Positions 56,156 to 64,000 of a DNA stretch of 64,000 bases are shown here, piece by piece (the first letter of the stretch is position 1; each line of letters begins with the position of its first letter). The position numbers and the translations under genes were made by a program. The notes beneath the pieces are model-generated. The model did not search any database. It saw nothing but the letters and a program-made list of their open reading frames with translations, and was not told the origin of the DNA. The stretch comes from Actinocatenispora rupis (GTDB lineage Bacteria > Actinomycetota > Actinomycetes > Mycobacteriales > Micromonosporaceae): contig NZ_BOMB01000021.1 in the NCBI RefSeq assembly GCF_016861975.1, positions 1 to 64,000 of the forward strand, in the 5' to 3' direction.

Positions 56156-56848
56156 TCAATGCGCGAGCAGGCCGAACAGACCACACCCGACCACGATGCC
56201 GGTACCCAACACCACCGCGAACCCGCGCGGCGTCATCGGCTGGCCGTACCGGGAGAGCCAGGCCAGGGCGAGGGGAATGCCGGCGACCGGCGCGGCGAAG
56301 AACGCGATCTCGGCGACGATGCGGGTGGCGGACCGTTCGCCGGTGGGCATGCCGTGCGCGGCGACCAGCAGGGCCCGGCCGACGCCGGCGAGGATCAGCG
56401 CGCCGAGCAGCCCCGCGGCCAGCATCGCCAGCCAGATCGGCAGCGGCGGCGGCATGCGCAACTCCCCGCGCCGGGCCCGCGCCACCGTACGGTCGGCGTG
56501 CGCGAGCAACTCCGCCGGGTACGCGGGACGGTTCGGCTCGGGCGCCAACGCCGGCGGGGGCGGCCCGAGCTCACCGCGCCGACCGGCGAACGCGCGCAGC
56601 TCACGCCAGATCCGGGCCGCCTCGTCGTCCGTCTCGCGTACGCCCGCGCGGGCCCGGGCGACGTCCTCGTCGCTCGCGCGGACCAGGGTGGCCGAGTCGG
56701 CGACGCGCGCGGCGATCTCCCGGCGCCCCGCCAGCAGCGCCTGGTCGGCCCGGTCGTGCCCCGCCACCCGGTCGTGCAGCGGCTCGGCGAGCGCGGCCAC
56801 CGCCCGGCGGTACCGGTCGCGGGGGGTGGGGTCGCCGATCTCGCTCAT
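56156..56848 (-). CDS. Membrane protein of the FtsK-like operon (230 aa)
   Basis: The N-terminal half (about 1-130) is soluble, helical and rich in Arg, Ala and Glu with repeated charged segments; the C-terminal half has about three to four membrane helices, beginning near IWLAMLAAGLLGALIL. ATG at 56848 lies 40 bases after the ATPase stop, so it is the last gene of the operon. No known domain was recognised. It could be the membrane platform for the ATPase. Confidence 0.7.
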   Translation of the reverse strand: MSEIGDPTPRDRYRRAVAALAEPLHDRVAGHDRADQALLAGRREIAARVADSATLVRASDEDVARARAGVRETDDEAARIWRELRAFAGRRGELGPPPPALAPEPNRPAYPAELLAHADRTVARARRGELRMPPPLPIWLAMLAAGLLGALILAGVGRALLVAAHGMPTGERSATRIVAEIAFFAAPVAGIPLALAWLSRYGQPMTPRGFAVVLGTGIVVGCGLFGLLAH

Positions 56849-56888
56849 TGCCCGTACCTGGCGGGAACGGTGCGGTGCGGGCGGGTGG

Positions 56889-59702
56889 TCACGGCGCCTC
56901 CGTCGTGTCGTACGGGATGACGACGACCGGGCGGCGGTGCACGGCGCGGTCGAAGAACAGCGCGCGGCGGGTCCGCGGGTACCAGGCGGGGCCGCCGGGC
57001 TGGGTCGACAACGGCGCCAGATCCGGCCCCTGTACGTCGAGCGCGACCCACGCACCGAACGCGTCCAGCCGCGCGCCCACCCCGCCCAGGTCGTCGCGCA
57101 ACCGCGGGACCGAACGCCACCAGCCGACCACGTGCGTACGCTGCTCCGGGCCGCGGGCGACGAGGTCCTTGAGGTCGTCGCGGGCGCTGCGCCGGGTCGC
57201 CGGGTCCTTGCGTTCCAGCAGCGACGACGCGGCGTCCACGGCGTACAGCAGGAGGATGTGCGGTCGGGTGTCCGGGGCTCGGTCGGTGCCGAGGTCGGCG
57301 GCGGCCGCGGCGAGCAGCCCGCACACCCCGTCCCGGTCGTACCAGTCGGCGTCGTGGCCGAGGACGCGCAGCTCGTCGAGTACCTGCTTGGTGGCGTCGA
57401 CGGCGTCGTCGTCCAGGCACGCCAGGCTGAACCGCACCCCGCCCGCCCGGTACTGCCGGCCCAGCGACAGCGCGGCCGTGGCGAGCACGTCGCACGCCTC
57501 CGTACCGCGGGCGCCGAGGACGGCGAGGTTGCGGCCGGGTGACCGGGACAGTCGTACGGCGGCGGACCGGCCGGTGACGTCGATGGTGCGGCCGACCAGC
57601 GCGACCGGCGCGCGGACCCGGCCACCCGGCTCGTCCGGCGCCAGCTCGGCGAGTTCGGTGGCCTCGGCGAGCCGCGGCACCCGACCGCCGTCGAAGAGTA
57701 CGGGAGGGGCGGTGTCGGCGGGCAGCCGCCGCCAGAGCGCCTGCTGGAGCGCGTCGAGCGTGCCGCGGCTGCCGGCGTCGGGGATGTGCGCGACGCGGTT
57801 CGCCGGCGTGGCACCGGAGTCCGGGTTGACGACGGCGTGGTGCCGGGGCACGGTGTCGGCGGCCAGGTTGCCCTCGGCGAGGATCCGGCGCGCCTTCGGC
57901 AGCGCGATCCGCAACGTGAACTGCGCGACCATCGACGCCCGGCCCCACAGCGCGTCGATGCCGGACAGGTCCTGGCTGGCGAGTACGAGGTGGATGCCCT
58001 GGGAACGGCCGCGCCGCGCCAGGTCCTCCAGCAGCCGCGCGGCCTCCAGCGCCACCGGGTCACGCCCGTCCAGCAGTACCTGGAACTCGTCGATCACGGC
58101 GACGATCCGCGGCCAGTGCCCGTCCGGGTCCTCGGCGCGCAGCTCGGACAGCTTCGTCGCCTCGTGCGCCTTCGCCGCCTCGGCCCGCCGCCGCAGCTCG
58201 TCGTGCAGGAACGCCAGCAACGCCAGCCCATACTCCCGGTCGGCGTTGACGTTCACCCCGACCAGCCGTACGTGCGGCAGCCAGCTCGGATCCCGCCGCC
58301 CCGGCGCGAACCGCGCGAACGACACGCCCTCCTTGAAGTCGAGCAGGTAGAGCGCCAGTTCGTCGGGGGAGTAGCGGGCGGCGAGGGAGCCGAGCCACGC
58401 GTACAGCAGGTTGGTCTTGCCGGCGCCCGACGGGCCGCCGATCAGCGCGTGCGGCGGCGAGTCGCCCAACTCGACGTCGACCAGCCGGCCGTCCGGGCCG
58501 GCGCCGACCGGGGCGACCAGCCGCTCCGCCGACGAGCCCGTCCACGTCTCCGCCGGGAGCAGGTCGGCGAACACCGCCGGATCCGGCCCGGCGAGCACCT
58601 TCTCCGCGATGGCCCGGCACGTACCGGTGGCGAGGTCGGTGCCGGGCGGCGGGTCGAGCTGCACCAGGAAACGGTTGCCGGTCGCGGTCGTCCACGCCGT
58701 CGCGCCCCACAGCACGATCCGGTCCACCAGCGGGTGCTCGCACCAGTCGCCCGCCGGCCCCACCCCCGACACCACCAGGTGTACGCCGCAGGCCGGTCCG
58801 GTACGGATCACCCGGTCCAGCTGCGCCTGCTGTGCGGCGGTCAGCTCGGCGCCACCGCCGTCCGGCGTCCACCCCTCACCCAGCAGTACGGCGACGCGCC
58901 AGGGCTCGGGTCGGCGTCCCGTCGCGGCGTGCAGCTCCCGCAACGACCGGTACTCACCGGCCAGTACGGTCTCGTTGATCCGGCGGATCTCCTCCACCAG
59001 CTCGTCGAGTACGCCGCCGAGACCGCCCGGGCCGACGAACGTCAGCAGGTCGGCCGAGGCCAGCGGCGCGAACGAGGCGAGACTGCCGCCGAGCCGCTCC
59101 GGGTCGTACACGGTGAGGCGGACGGCGCCCGGCGCGGTGGACCCGAGTACGCGCAGCAGCAGGCCGCCGACGAGCGCGTGCACCCGGTCGGTCGGCCGGT
59201 GCGTCACCGGCGGCGCGGGGTCGTCGGCGACGGCCGGCAGCCGGTCGTGGCCGGGGTCCTCGACGAGCAGGTGGCCGGCGTCGAGCAATCCCACCAGTGC
59301 CGGTACGTCCGGCTCCGCCGGCCCCGGTACGGCGGCGCGCGCGGTGAGCCGGCCGATCCGGTACAGGCCGGGGGACTCGTCGCGGGCCGGCGGGGTCGGC
59401 GCCCAGCCGTCCCACGGTGCGCCGGCCGCGCCGCGGGCCTGCTCGTCGGCCAGCGCGGTCAGCTCCTCCGCCGCCGCGGTGAGCCGGGCCAGGCACTGCC
59501 GGTCCACGGCGCCCCTGCGGGTGGCGTGCGCGGCGAGCAGCCGCTGCCCGGCACGGTGCGCCTCGCGTTCGACGGCGGCATGGTCGGCCCGGCGTTTCGC
59601 GGCACGGTCCTCGGCCTCGGTGACGGCCGCCCGCGCGGCACCCCGCGCGTACCCGAGGGTCTGCCGCACCTCCTCGACGAGTTCGCGGTGTCTACCGGCC
59701 AT
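56889..59702 (-). CDS. FtsK/SpoIIIE-like ATPase
   Basis: A 937-residue cytoplasmic protein. Residues 1-95 form a coiled coil. A second region (about 180-350) has an FtsK-like layout but no P-loop. The active motor domain (about 400-640) has Walker A GGPSGAGKTNLLY near residue 421, Walker B IVAVIDEF near residue 534, and the LARRGRSQGIHLVLASQ segment. A third region near residue 725 carries a decayed P-loop (LGARGTEACD). Multiple ATPase modules with one intact resemble the EccC/YukB motors of type VII secretion, but there are no transmembrane helices. ATG 59702 overlaps the preceding gene by 11 bases. Confidence 0.85.
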   Translation of the reverse strand: MAGRHRELVEEVRQTLGYARGAARAAVTEAEDRAAKRRADHAAVEREAHRAGQRLLAAHATRRGAVDRQCLARLTAAAEELTALADEQARGAAGAPWDGWAPTPPARDESPGLYRIGRLTARAAVPGPAEPDVPALVGLLDAGHLLVEDPGHDRLPAVADDPAPPVTHRPTDRVHALVGGLLLRVLGSTAPGAVRLTVYDPERLGGSLASFAPLASADLLTFVGPGGLGGVLDELVEEIRRINETVLAGEYRSLRELHAATGRRPEPWRVAVLLGEGWTPDGGGAELTAAQQAQLDRVIRTGPACGVHLVVSGVGPAGDWCEHPLVDRIVLWGATAWTTATGNRFLVQLDPPPGTDLATGTCRAIAEKVLAGPDPAVFADLLPAETWTGSSAERLVAPVGAGPDGRLVDVELGDSPPHALIGGPSGAGKTNLLYAWLGSLAARYSPDELALYLLDFKEGVSFARFAPGRRDPSWLPHVRLVGVNVNADREYGLALLAFLHDELRRRAEAAKAHEATKLSELRAEDPDGHWPRIVAVIDEFQVLLDGRDPVALEAARLLEDLARRGRSQGIHLVLASQDLSGIDALWGRASMVAQFTLRIALPKARRILAEGNLAADTVPRHHAVVNPDSGATPANRVAHIPDAGSRGTLDALQQALWRRLPADTAPPVLFDGGRVPRLAEATELAELAPDEPGGRVRAPVALVGRTIDVTGRSAAVRLSRSPGRNLAVLGARGTEACDVLATAALSLGRQYRAGGVRFSLACLDDDAVDATKQVLDELRVLGHDADWYDRDGVCGLLAAAAADLGTDRAPDTRPHILLLYAVDAASSLLERKDPATRRSARDDLKDLVARGPEQRTHVVGWWRSVPRLRDDLGGVGARLDAFGAWVALDVQGPDLAPLSTQPGGPAWYPRTRRALFFDRAVHRRPVVVIPYDTTEAP

Positions 59703-60819
59703 CGCGCTGCAACGTCTCGTCCGGGCGCTGCTCCGCCAGCGCGGTCAGCCTCGTCACCTCGGCGTCGTCGCGACCCAGCGCGCGCAGCAGCTCGGCGACG
59801 AGTACCGGCCAGGACGCGGCGGCGTCGACCGGGTGGTGCGGCGTCGTGCGGCCACCACCGCGCCCGCCGAACGGGTCGCACACCTCCGCCACCAGATCCG
59901 CCGCCAACCTCTCCGGTACGCGCGGCAACAGCTCGCGCACCCGCCCCGCGTACCGCTCGGTCAGCGTCCGGCGGTCGTCGGGGCCCGGCGCGTGCCCGAG
60001 CAGGTCGGTCGCCAGCGGCCGGAACACCCGCGTCGCCGGCGCCGGCAGCTGCAGCCCGCTCGCCGGATGCGTCCGCAGCAACGCCTCCCGGTACGCGTCG
60101 CGCCCGCCGCCGCGCGCCACCCGTACCAGCCGGCGCAGCGTCTCGGCCGGGTCCTCAGGCGACGCGCCGTCCGGCCGGTCGCCGCCGGTACGTTCCGTCG
60201 CGGGGCGCTCCGCCGCGGGCTCGTGGCCGGTCAGCAGGTCGACCCGGTCCACCCACCACACCCGTACGGCGAGGACGGCGTCGGGTCGCTGCCCGGCACC
60301 GCCCGCCCGCGGCCCCGCCGTCGTCGGGGCCACCCGCCGCACCTCGTCCCGCGGTACGCCGGGCAGACCGATGCCGGTCAGGTAGCCGTCGAGACCGTCC
60401 AGCGCGGCGAGCGTGGCGGTGATCGCGCTGTCCAGGTGCGTACCGGCGGCGGTGAGCTGGTCGACCCACTCGGCGTGCCCGGACTCGGTCATCACCTGCG
60501 CGCACCGGCTCGTGGCGTCGTTGAGCCGCGTCGCCGCGCGGGTCAGCTCACCGAGCGGCAGGTCCGCGCCGATGCCGCGCAGGTGCTCGCCCAGCTCCTG
60601 TACCAGGGACGGCCCCCGCGGCGCCGGGCCCGTCGGGGGCGGCGGCGTCGCCGCCCCCGGGCGTACCGGGTGACGGGTGGGGGTGGTCGGCGGGAGTCGG
60701 CGCGGCTCGGCCGACGTGACGCGGGACGCGCGGTGGTGCGCCCGGTCCGCGCTCGGCGGGGGTGGCGCGGCGAGCGGCGCGGTCCCGGGTACGGGGGGAT
60801 GTCTCCGGTCGTCGGCCAT
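59692..60819 (-). CDS. Hypothetical protein of the FtsK-like operon (375 aa)
   Basis: The first 80 residues are Pro/Arg/His-rich and probably disordered. The rest is helical, with one heptad-like section around ELGEHLRGIGADLPLGELT (residues 80-160) similar in character to WXG100-type or LXG-type hairpins, followed by a helical C-terminal region. No catalytic motif was recognised. The gene starts 5 bases after the small helical gene and overlaps the ATPase gene by 11 bases, so it must act with them. Confidence 0.65.
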   Translation of the reverse strand: MADDRRHPPVPGTAPLAAPPPPSADRAHHRASRVTSAEPRRLPPTTPTRHPVRPGAATPPPPTGPAPRGPSLVQELGEHLRGIGADLPLGELTRAATRLNDATSRCAQVMTESGHAEWVDQLTAAGTHLDSAITATLAALDGLDGYLTGIGLPGVPRDEVRRVAPTTAGPRAGGAGQRPDAVLAVRVWWVDRVDLLTGHEPAAERPATERTGGDRPDGASPEDPAETLRRLVRVARGGGRDAYREALLRTHPASGLQLPAPATRVFRPLATDLLGHAPGPDDRRTLTERYAGRVRELLPRVPERLAADLVAEVCDPFGGRGGGRTTPHHPVDAAASWPVLVAELLRALGRDDAEVTRLTALAEQRPDETLQRDGR

Positions 60820-60824
60820 CGGCG

Positions 60825-61088
60825 CTACAGGCTGGCCAGGTACGTCTGCGCCTGTTCGACCGCGCCGACCGTGGTGGCCAGGCAGTTGTCGAGGTCGTCG
60901 CGGGCCTGGACCAGCGCGGCCTGCGCGGTCTCGACCGCCTCGGCGCCGGATCCCTCGACGGCGAGCGCGAGGTTCTGCTGGGCGGCGTCGAGCTTCTCCG
61001 TGGCGAGCTGGACGGCCTGCTGGCTGTCCTGCACCTCGGTCACGGCGGCGTGGATGGCGGCCTTGACCTCCGAGACGTTGATCGTCAC
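60825..61088 (-). CDS. Small helical protein heading the FtsK-like operon (87 aa)
   Basis: The protein is fully helical in appearance (VKAAIHAAVTEVQDSQQAV, then ETAQAALVQARDDLDNC), with no Trp-x-Gly. Its size and predicted helix-turn-helix hairpin resemble WXG100 secretion substrates, but the motif is missing. GTG 61088 is chosen because GGAGGG lies 5 bases upstream; a longer frame to 61115 adds a basic stretch. It is the first gene of a four-gene operon. Confidence 0.7.
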   Translation of the reverse strand: MTINVSEVKAAIHAAVTEVQDSQQAVQLATEKLDAAQQNLALAVEGSGAEAVETAQAALVQARDDLDNCLATTVGAVEQAQTYLASL

Positions 61089-61542
61089 GTACACCCTCCT
61101 CACGAGCGCTGGCACAGGCAGGTGCTTCGAGCCGACGTCCGGACAGGAGCAGGACTGCCGCGGCGGCCTGCACGCGCGGGCGCATCAATCATGTCAAGAA
61201 CGACAAATGGCGACCAGTCTTTCCCTCACGTGTCGCGTCTTCATCGCCACTGTCAGTTGTTGCCAGGTCGTCGTTGATCCACATTCTTGCCGGACCGGCG
61301 TGCGCTGTCTCGTTCCTCCCCAAGTATGGTCCGGAGCGCCGCCTGTCGGAAGGTGCGAGATTCAACACCCGGTGTCGAGGGGTGGCCGGAGCGTGATGGC
61401 GCCGACGGACGCGCTGGTCACGAGACACCGCCGGGACGTACGCCGACGCGCCGTTCCGCCGCCCGCGTTCCACGATCCGGTCAGGTACGACCGGGCGGGT
61501 GCGGCACCGGGGCGGGCGACCGGCGCCGCGTAGGGTGGGGCG
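61089..61542. promoter_or_regulatory. Divergent control region of FtsK-like operon and nucS
   Basis: A 454-base gap. The left third is less GC-rich and should hold the operon promoter (minus strand). Near the right end TAGGGT (61531-61536) lies 6 bases before the GTG of nucS, which has no ribosome site, so nucS may be leaderless. A short open frame (61393-61533) exists but has no convincing support. Confidence 0.45.
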
Positions 61543-62202
61543 GTGCGTCTGCTGATCGCTGTCTGCCAGGTCGACTACATCGGGCGGTTGACCGCCCACC
61601 TGCCCATGGCCCCCCGGTTGATCATGGTGAAGGCGGACGGTTCCGTGTCCGTACATGCCGACGACCGGGCGTACAAGCCGCTGAACTGGATGAGCCCGCC
61701 GTGCCGCGTCCAGGAGGAGCCGGGCGTGTGGCGGGTGGTGAACAAGGCGGGCGAGGAGCTGCGCATCACGATCGAGCAGGTGCTGCACGACTCGGAGCAC
61801 GAGCTGGGCAAGGATCCCGGGCTGCAGAAGGACGGGGTGGAGGCGCACCTGCAGGAGCTGCTGGCCGAGCACCCCGACACCTTCGGCGACGGGTACACGC
61901 TGGTGCGGCGGGAGTACCCGACGGCGATCGGGCCGGTGGACCTGCTGTGCCGGGACGCCGACGGCGGCACCGTGGCGGTCGAGGTGAAGCGGCGCGGCGA
62001 GATCGACGGCGTCGAGCAGCTCACCCGCTATCTGGAACTGCTGAACCGCGACCCGCTGCTCGCGCCCGTCGCCGGCATCTTCGCCGCGCAGGAGATCAAG
62101 CCGCAGGCCAAGGTACTCGCCGGCGACCGCGGCATCCGTTGCGTCACCGTGGACTACCACAAGCTGCGCGGTATGGGATCGGACGAGCTGACCCTGTTCT
62201 GA
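61543..62202 (+). CDS. nucS: Endonuclease NucS/EndoMS
   Basis: A 219-residue mismatch-specific endonuclease that provides non-canonical mismatch repair in actinobacteria lacking MutS/MutL. The N-terminal domain (about 1-100) binds DNA. The C-terminal restriction-like nuclease domain shows GPVDLLCRD and VEVKRRG with the catalytic Asp, Glu and Lys near residues 132-150, then QLTRYLELL. The last residues DELTLF form the beta-clamp binding tail. GTG 61543 is probably leaderless. A palindromic hairpin (62208-62224) follows. Confidence 0.93.
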   Translation: MRLLIAVCQVDYIGRLTAHLPMAPRLIMVKADGSVSVHADDRAYKPLNWMSPPCRVQEEPGVWRVVNKAGEELRITIEQVLHDSEHELGKDPGLQKDGVEAHLQELLAEHPDTFGDGYTLVRREYPTAIGPVDLLCRDADGGTVAVEVKRRGEIDGVEQLTRYLELLNRDPLLAPVAGIFAAQEIKPQAKVLAGDRGIRCVTVDYHKLRGMGSDELTLF

Positions 62203-62207
62203 CCGAT

Positions 62208-62224
62208 CCGTCCACAGTGGACGG
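62208..62224. terminator. Palindromic hairpin between nucS and aldehyde dehydrogenase genes
   Basis: CCGTCCAC-A-GTGGACGG, a perfect 8-base dyad between the two convergent genes. It contains the recurrent 13-base palindrome discussed in the findings. The one-base centre means the tip would open to a small loop. Confidence 0.45.
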
Positions 62225-62253
62225 AGGTCCGGGAGCCTGTGGTGCGGCGACCG

Positions 62254-63774
62254 TCAGCCGCGGCCGTGCAGGAAACGTACGAGCCGCTGCACGAACTCGT
62301 CGGTACGCCGGCCGCGGCGGAACGACAGCACCGGCAGCGGCGTACGGAAGCGGCGGCGGGCGATCGCCTTCGGCCGGGTGAACTCGCGCAGCCCGTCGGC
62401 GCCGTGGATGCGCCCAAAGCCGGAGTCGCCGACGCCGCCGAACGGCAGCGACGGCAGCGCCACGAACGCCATCGCCGAGTTGACCGAGGTCATGCCGGAC
62501 CGCAGCCGCCGCGCGGTGGCCATCGCCCGGCGCCGCGAGAACACCGACGAACCCAGCCCGTACGGGGTGGCGTTGGCGCGGCGGACCGCCTCGTCCAGGC
62601 TCGGTACCCGGGTGACGGTCAGCGTCGGCCCGAACGTCTCCTCGCGTACGGCGGCGGCGTCCTCGGGTACGTCGAGCAGGATCGTCGGGTGCACGTACGG
62701 CGGCTGCACCGCGTCGGGGCCGCCGAGTACGACGGTGCCGCCGCGCTCGACCGCGTCGGTGATGTGCCGGCGGATGATGTCGACCTGGCCGGGCATGGTG
62801 ATCGGGCCGAGATCGGCGTCCTCGTCGCCGACCGTCAGGGCCTCCGCATTCGCCTTGAGCTTCGCCACGAACTCGTCGGCGACCGCGTCCAGCACGTACA
62901 CCCGCTCGATGCCGACGCAGGTCTGTCCGGCGTTGCTCATGCCGGCCCAGCAGGCCGCGTCGGCCGCGTCGTCGAGGTCGGCGTCCGCGTCGACGATCAT
63001 CGCGTCCTTGCCACCGCACTCCACGAGCACCGGGGTCAGCGTCTCGGCGCACGCCGCCATGACCCGCTTCCCGGTACGCGTCGAGCCGGTGAACGCCACC
63101 TTGTCCACGCCCGAACCGCACAGCGCCGCGCCGGTGTCACCGAGCCCGTGCACCACCTGGAACACCGGCGCGTCCGACACCACCTCGGCGAACGAGTCGA
63201 CCAGCCACTGCCCGACCGCCGGCGTGTACTCGCTGGGCTTGAAGACGACCGCGTTGCCCGCGGCCAGCGCGTACGCGATGGAACCGAGGGGGGTGAAGAC
63301 CGGGTAGTTCCACGGGCCGATCACCCCCACCACCCCGAACGGCTGGTACTCCACGACCGCGCCCATGTCGGGCATCAGCAGGCTGCCGCCGACCCGGCGC
63401 GGGCCGAGTACGCGGCGGGCGTTGCGGGCCGACCAGGCCACGTGCTCGACGGCGGCGGTGACCTCCAGCAGCGCGTCGCTGACCGGCTTCCCGCCGTCCG
63501 CGTGCACGACCCGGGCCAGTTCGGGCATTCGGCGGGCGAGCGCGGCGGCCCAGCGGCGCAGGCGTTCGGCCCGGCCGGCGAAGCCGAGGCCGCCCCACCA
63601 GTCGGCCGCGCCCCGCGCCCGCGTCACCGCCGCGCGTACCTCGCCCGGCCCGGCCACCGGGTACTCCCCGACGAGGGCGCCGGTTCCCGGGTTGGTGGAC
63701 CGGAGCCGGCCGTCCACGACCACCGGCATGCCCGGTGCCTGCGATCCGGCCGTCGCGTGCGTCTCGGTCGTCAT
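62254..63774 (-). CDS. NAD(P)-dependent aldehyde dehydrogenase
   Basis: A 506-residue enzyme oxidising an aldehyde to its acid. The cofactor region GVVGVIGPWNYP is near residue 148, with VVFKPSEYTP following. The catalytic Glu is in LVECGGKD near residue 252 and the catalytic Cys is in AGQTCVGIERVYV near residue 284. The C-terminal PFGGVGDSGFGR loop is intact. It resembles succinate-semialdehyde or aromatic aldehyde dehydrogenases; the substrate is unknown. Confidence 0.92.
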   Translation of the reverse strand: MTTETHATAGSQAPGMPVVVDGRLRSTNPGTGALVGEYPVAGPGEVRAAVTRARGAADWWGGLGFAGRAERLRRWAAALARRMPELARVVHADGGKPVSDALLEVTAAVEHVAWSARNARRVLGPRRVGGSLLMPDMGAVVEYQPFGVVGVIGPWNYPVFTPLGSIAYALAAGNAVVFKPSEYTPAVGQWLVDSFAEVVSDAPVFQVVHGLGDTGAALCGSGVDKVAFTGSTRTGKRVMAACAETLTPVLVECGGKDAMIVDADADLDDAADAACWAGMSNAGQTCVGIERVYVLDAVADEFVAKLKANAEALTVGDEDADLGPITMPGQVDIIRRHITDAVERGGTVVLGGPDAVQPPYVHPTILLDVPEDAAAVREETFGPTLTVTRVPSLDEAVRRANATPYGLGSSVFSRRRAMATARRLRSGMTSVNSAMAFVALPSLPFGGVGDSGFGRIHGADGLREFTRPKAIARRRFRTPLPVLSFRRGRRTDEFVQRLVRFLHGRG

Positions 63775-63847
63775 GCCGCGAGTCTAGGCCGATTCCGTAC
63801 CCGGCGGTAACCACGAGAACCGGACGGCCCGGCACCGACCCGGTGAT

Positions 63848-64000
63848 TCAGCGCAGCGCGGCGAGGGCGGCGGCGAGCTGGTCGGCGAGCGGACCCAGCC
63901 CGTCCACCACCACCTCCGCGTACGCCCGGGACGGGGCGACGTGCAGCTCGTAGCCGGGGCGTACCCGGGTCAGGTAGCGGGTGGCGGCGTCGGCCAGCGA
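63848..64000 (-). CDS. Possible uridine-kinase-like protein (N-terminal part beyond window)
   Basis: The last 50 codons of a minus-strand gene that enters from the right edge. The peptide includes RYLTRVRPGYELHVAPSRA and YAEVVVDGLGP, a pattern I associate with the C-terminal end of uridine kinase-like P-loop proteins, where R-P-x-x-x-A-D-V-V-V-D is common. Without the P-loop the call is tentative. Confidence 0.4.
   Translation of the reverse strand, partial: SLADAATRYLTRVRPGYELHVAPSRAYAEVVVDGLGPLADQLAAALAALR

Noticed and set aside
61393-61533. 46-codon open frame before nucS
   Set aside because: Basic, Pro-rich peptide with no support other than a weak GGAGC; more likely part of the nucS promoter region.

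Overview
The window comes from a very GC-rich actinobacterium, most likely a member of the Micromonosporales. This rests on the high GC content, the frequent GTG starts, leaderless-looking genes, and gene order: argS-lysA-hom-thrC, rho, rpmE-prfA, prmC-sua5, an atpIBEFHAGD cluster with atpC and a DUF2550 gene after it, plus murA, nucS and a lysyl-tRNA synthetase fused to a lysyl-phosphatidylglycerol synthase. No rRNA, tRNA, CRISPR array, prophage or complete insertion sequence was recognised. The assignment is inferred from gene content; there is no 16S gene to confirm it.

Region 1 (1-14 kb): a truncated AMP-forming acyl-CoA synthetase diverges from a group-2 sigma-70 factor. Then come a MarR regulator divergent from a single-polypeptide RND exporter, an endonuclease/exonuclease/phosphatase-fold protein coupled to a DMT transporter, and lysX coupled to an alpha/beta hydrolase. 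The 3' end of the hydrolase gene seems to have been copied twice downstream.

Region 2 (14-30.7 kb): amino-acid metabolism. argS, lysA, hom and thrC form a tight, partly overlapping operon. A 162-bp palindromic MITE-like element sits exactly at the thrC stop codon. It is followed by a MocR regulator broken by an amber codon, an EamA transporter and a secreted M36 peptidase, so thrB lies about 6.5 kb from thrC. After a long leader come rho and an RhtA-like threonine/homoserine exporter.

Region 3 (30.7-40.4 kb): a (GGGGCT)9 microsatellite and an AT-rich cluster of inverted repeats precede a large secreted phosphodiester glycosidase/metallophosphoesterase fusion. Then come rpmE, prfA, an inverted GGDEF gene, prmC, sua5 and a low-molecular-weight protein phosphatase.

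Region 4 (40.4-53 kb): the ATP synthase cluster. atpC is separated from atpD by a strong hairpin and 431 bases. Next are DUF2550, a VOC protein with a 15-bp minisatellite at its start, a PduO-type cobalamin adenosyltransferase, murA with aspartate at the fosfomycin-target position, and a small membrane protein.

Region 5 (52-64 kb): accessory and poorly characterised genes. An XRE regulator faces two small overlapping genes across a perfect dyad. A 3-hydroxyacyl-CoA dehydrogenase, a STAS protein and a small hypothetical follow. Then comes a compact four-gene minus-strand operon (87-aa helical protein, 375-aa protein, FtsK/SpoIIIE-like ATPase with a degenerate second ATPase region, membrane protein), which is the best candidate here for an undescribed system. 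nucS, an aldehyde dehydrogenase and the tail of a possible kinase close the window.

Two sequence-wide signatures stand out. The tetranucleotide GTAC is far more common than composition predicts. The palindrome GTCCAC-W-GTGGAC recurs at sites where well under one occurrence is expected.
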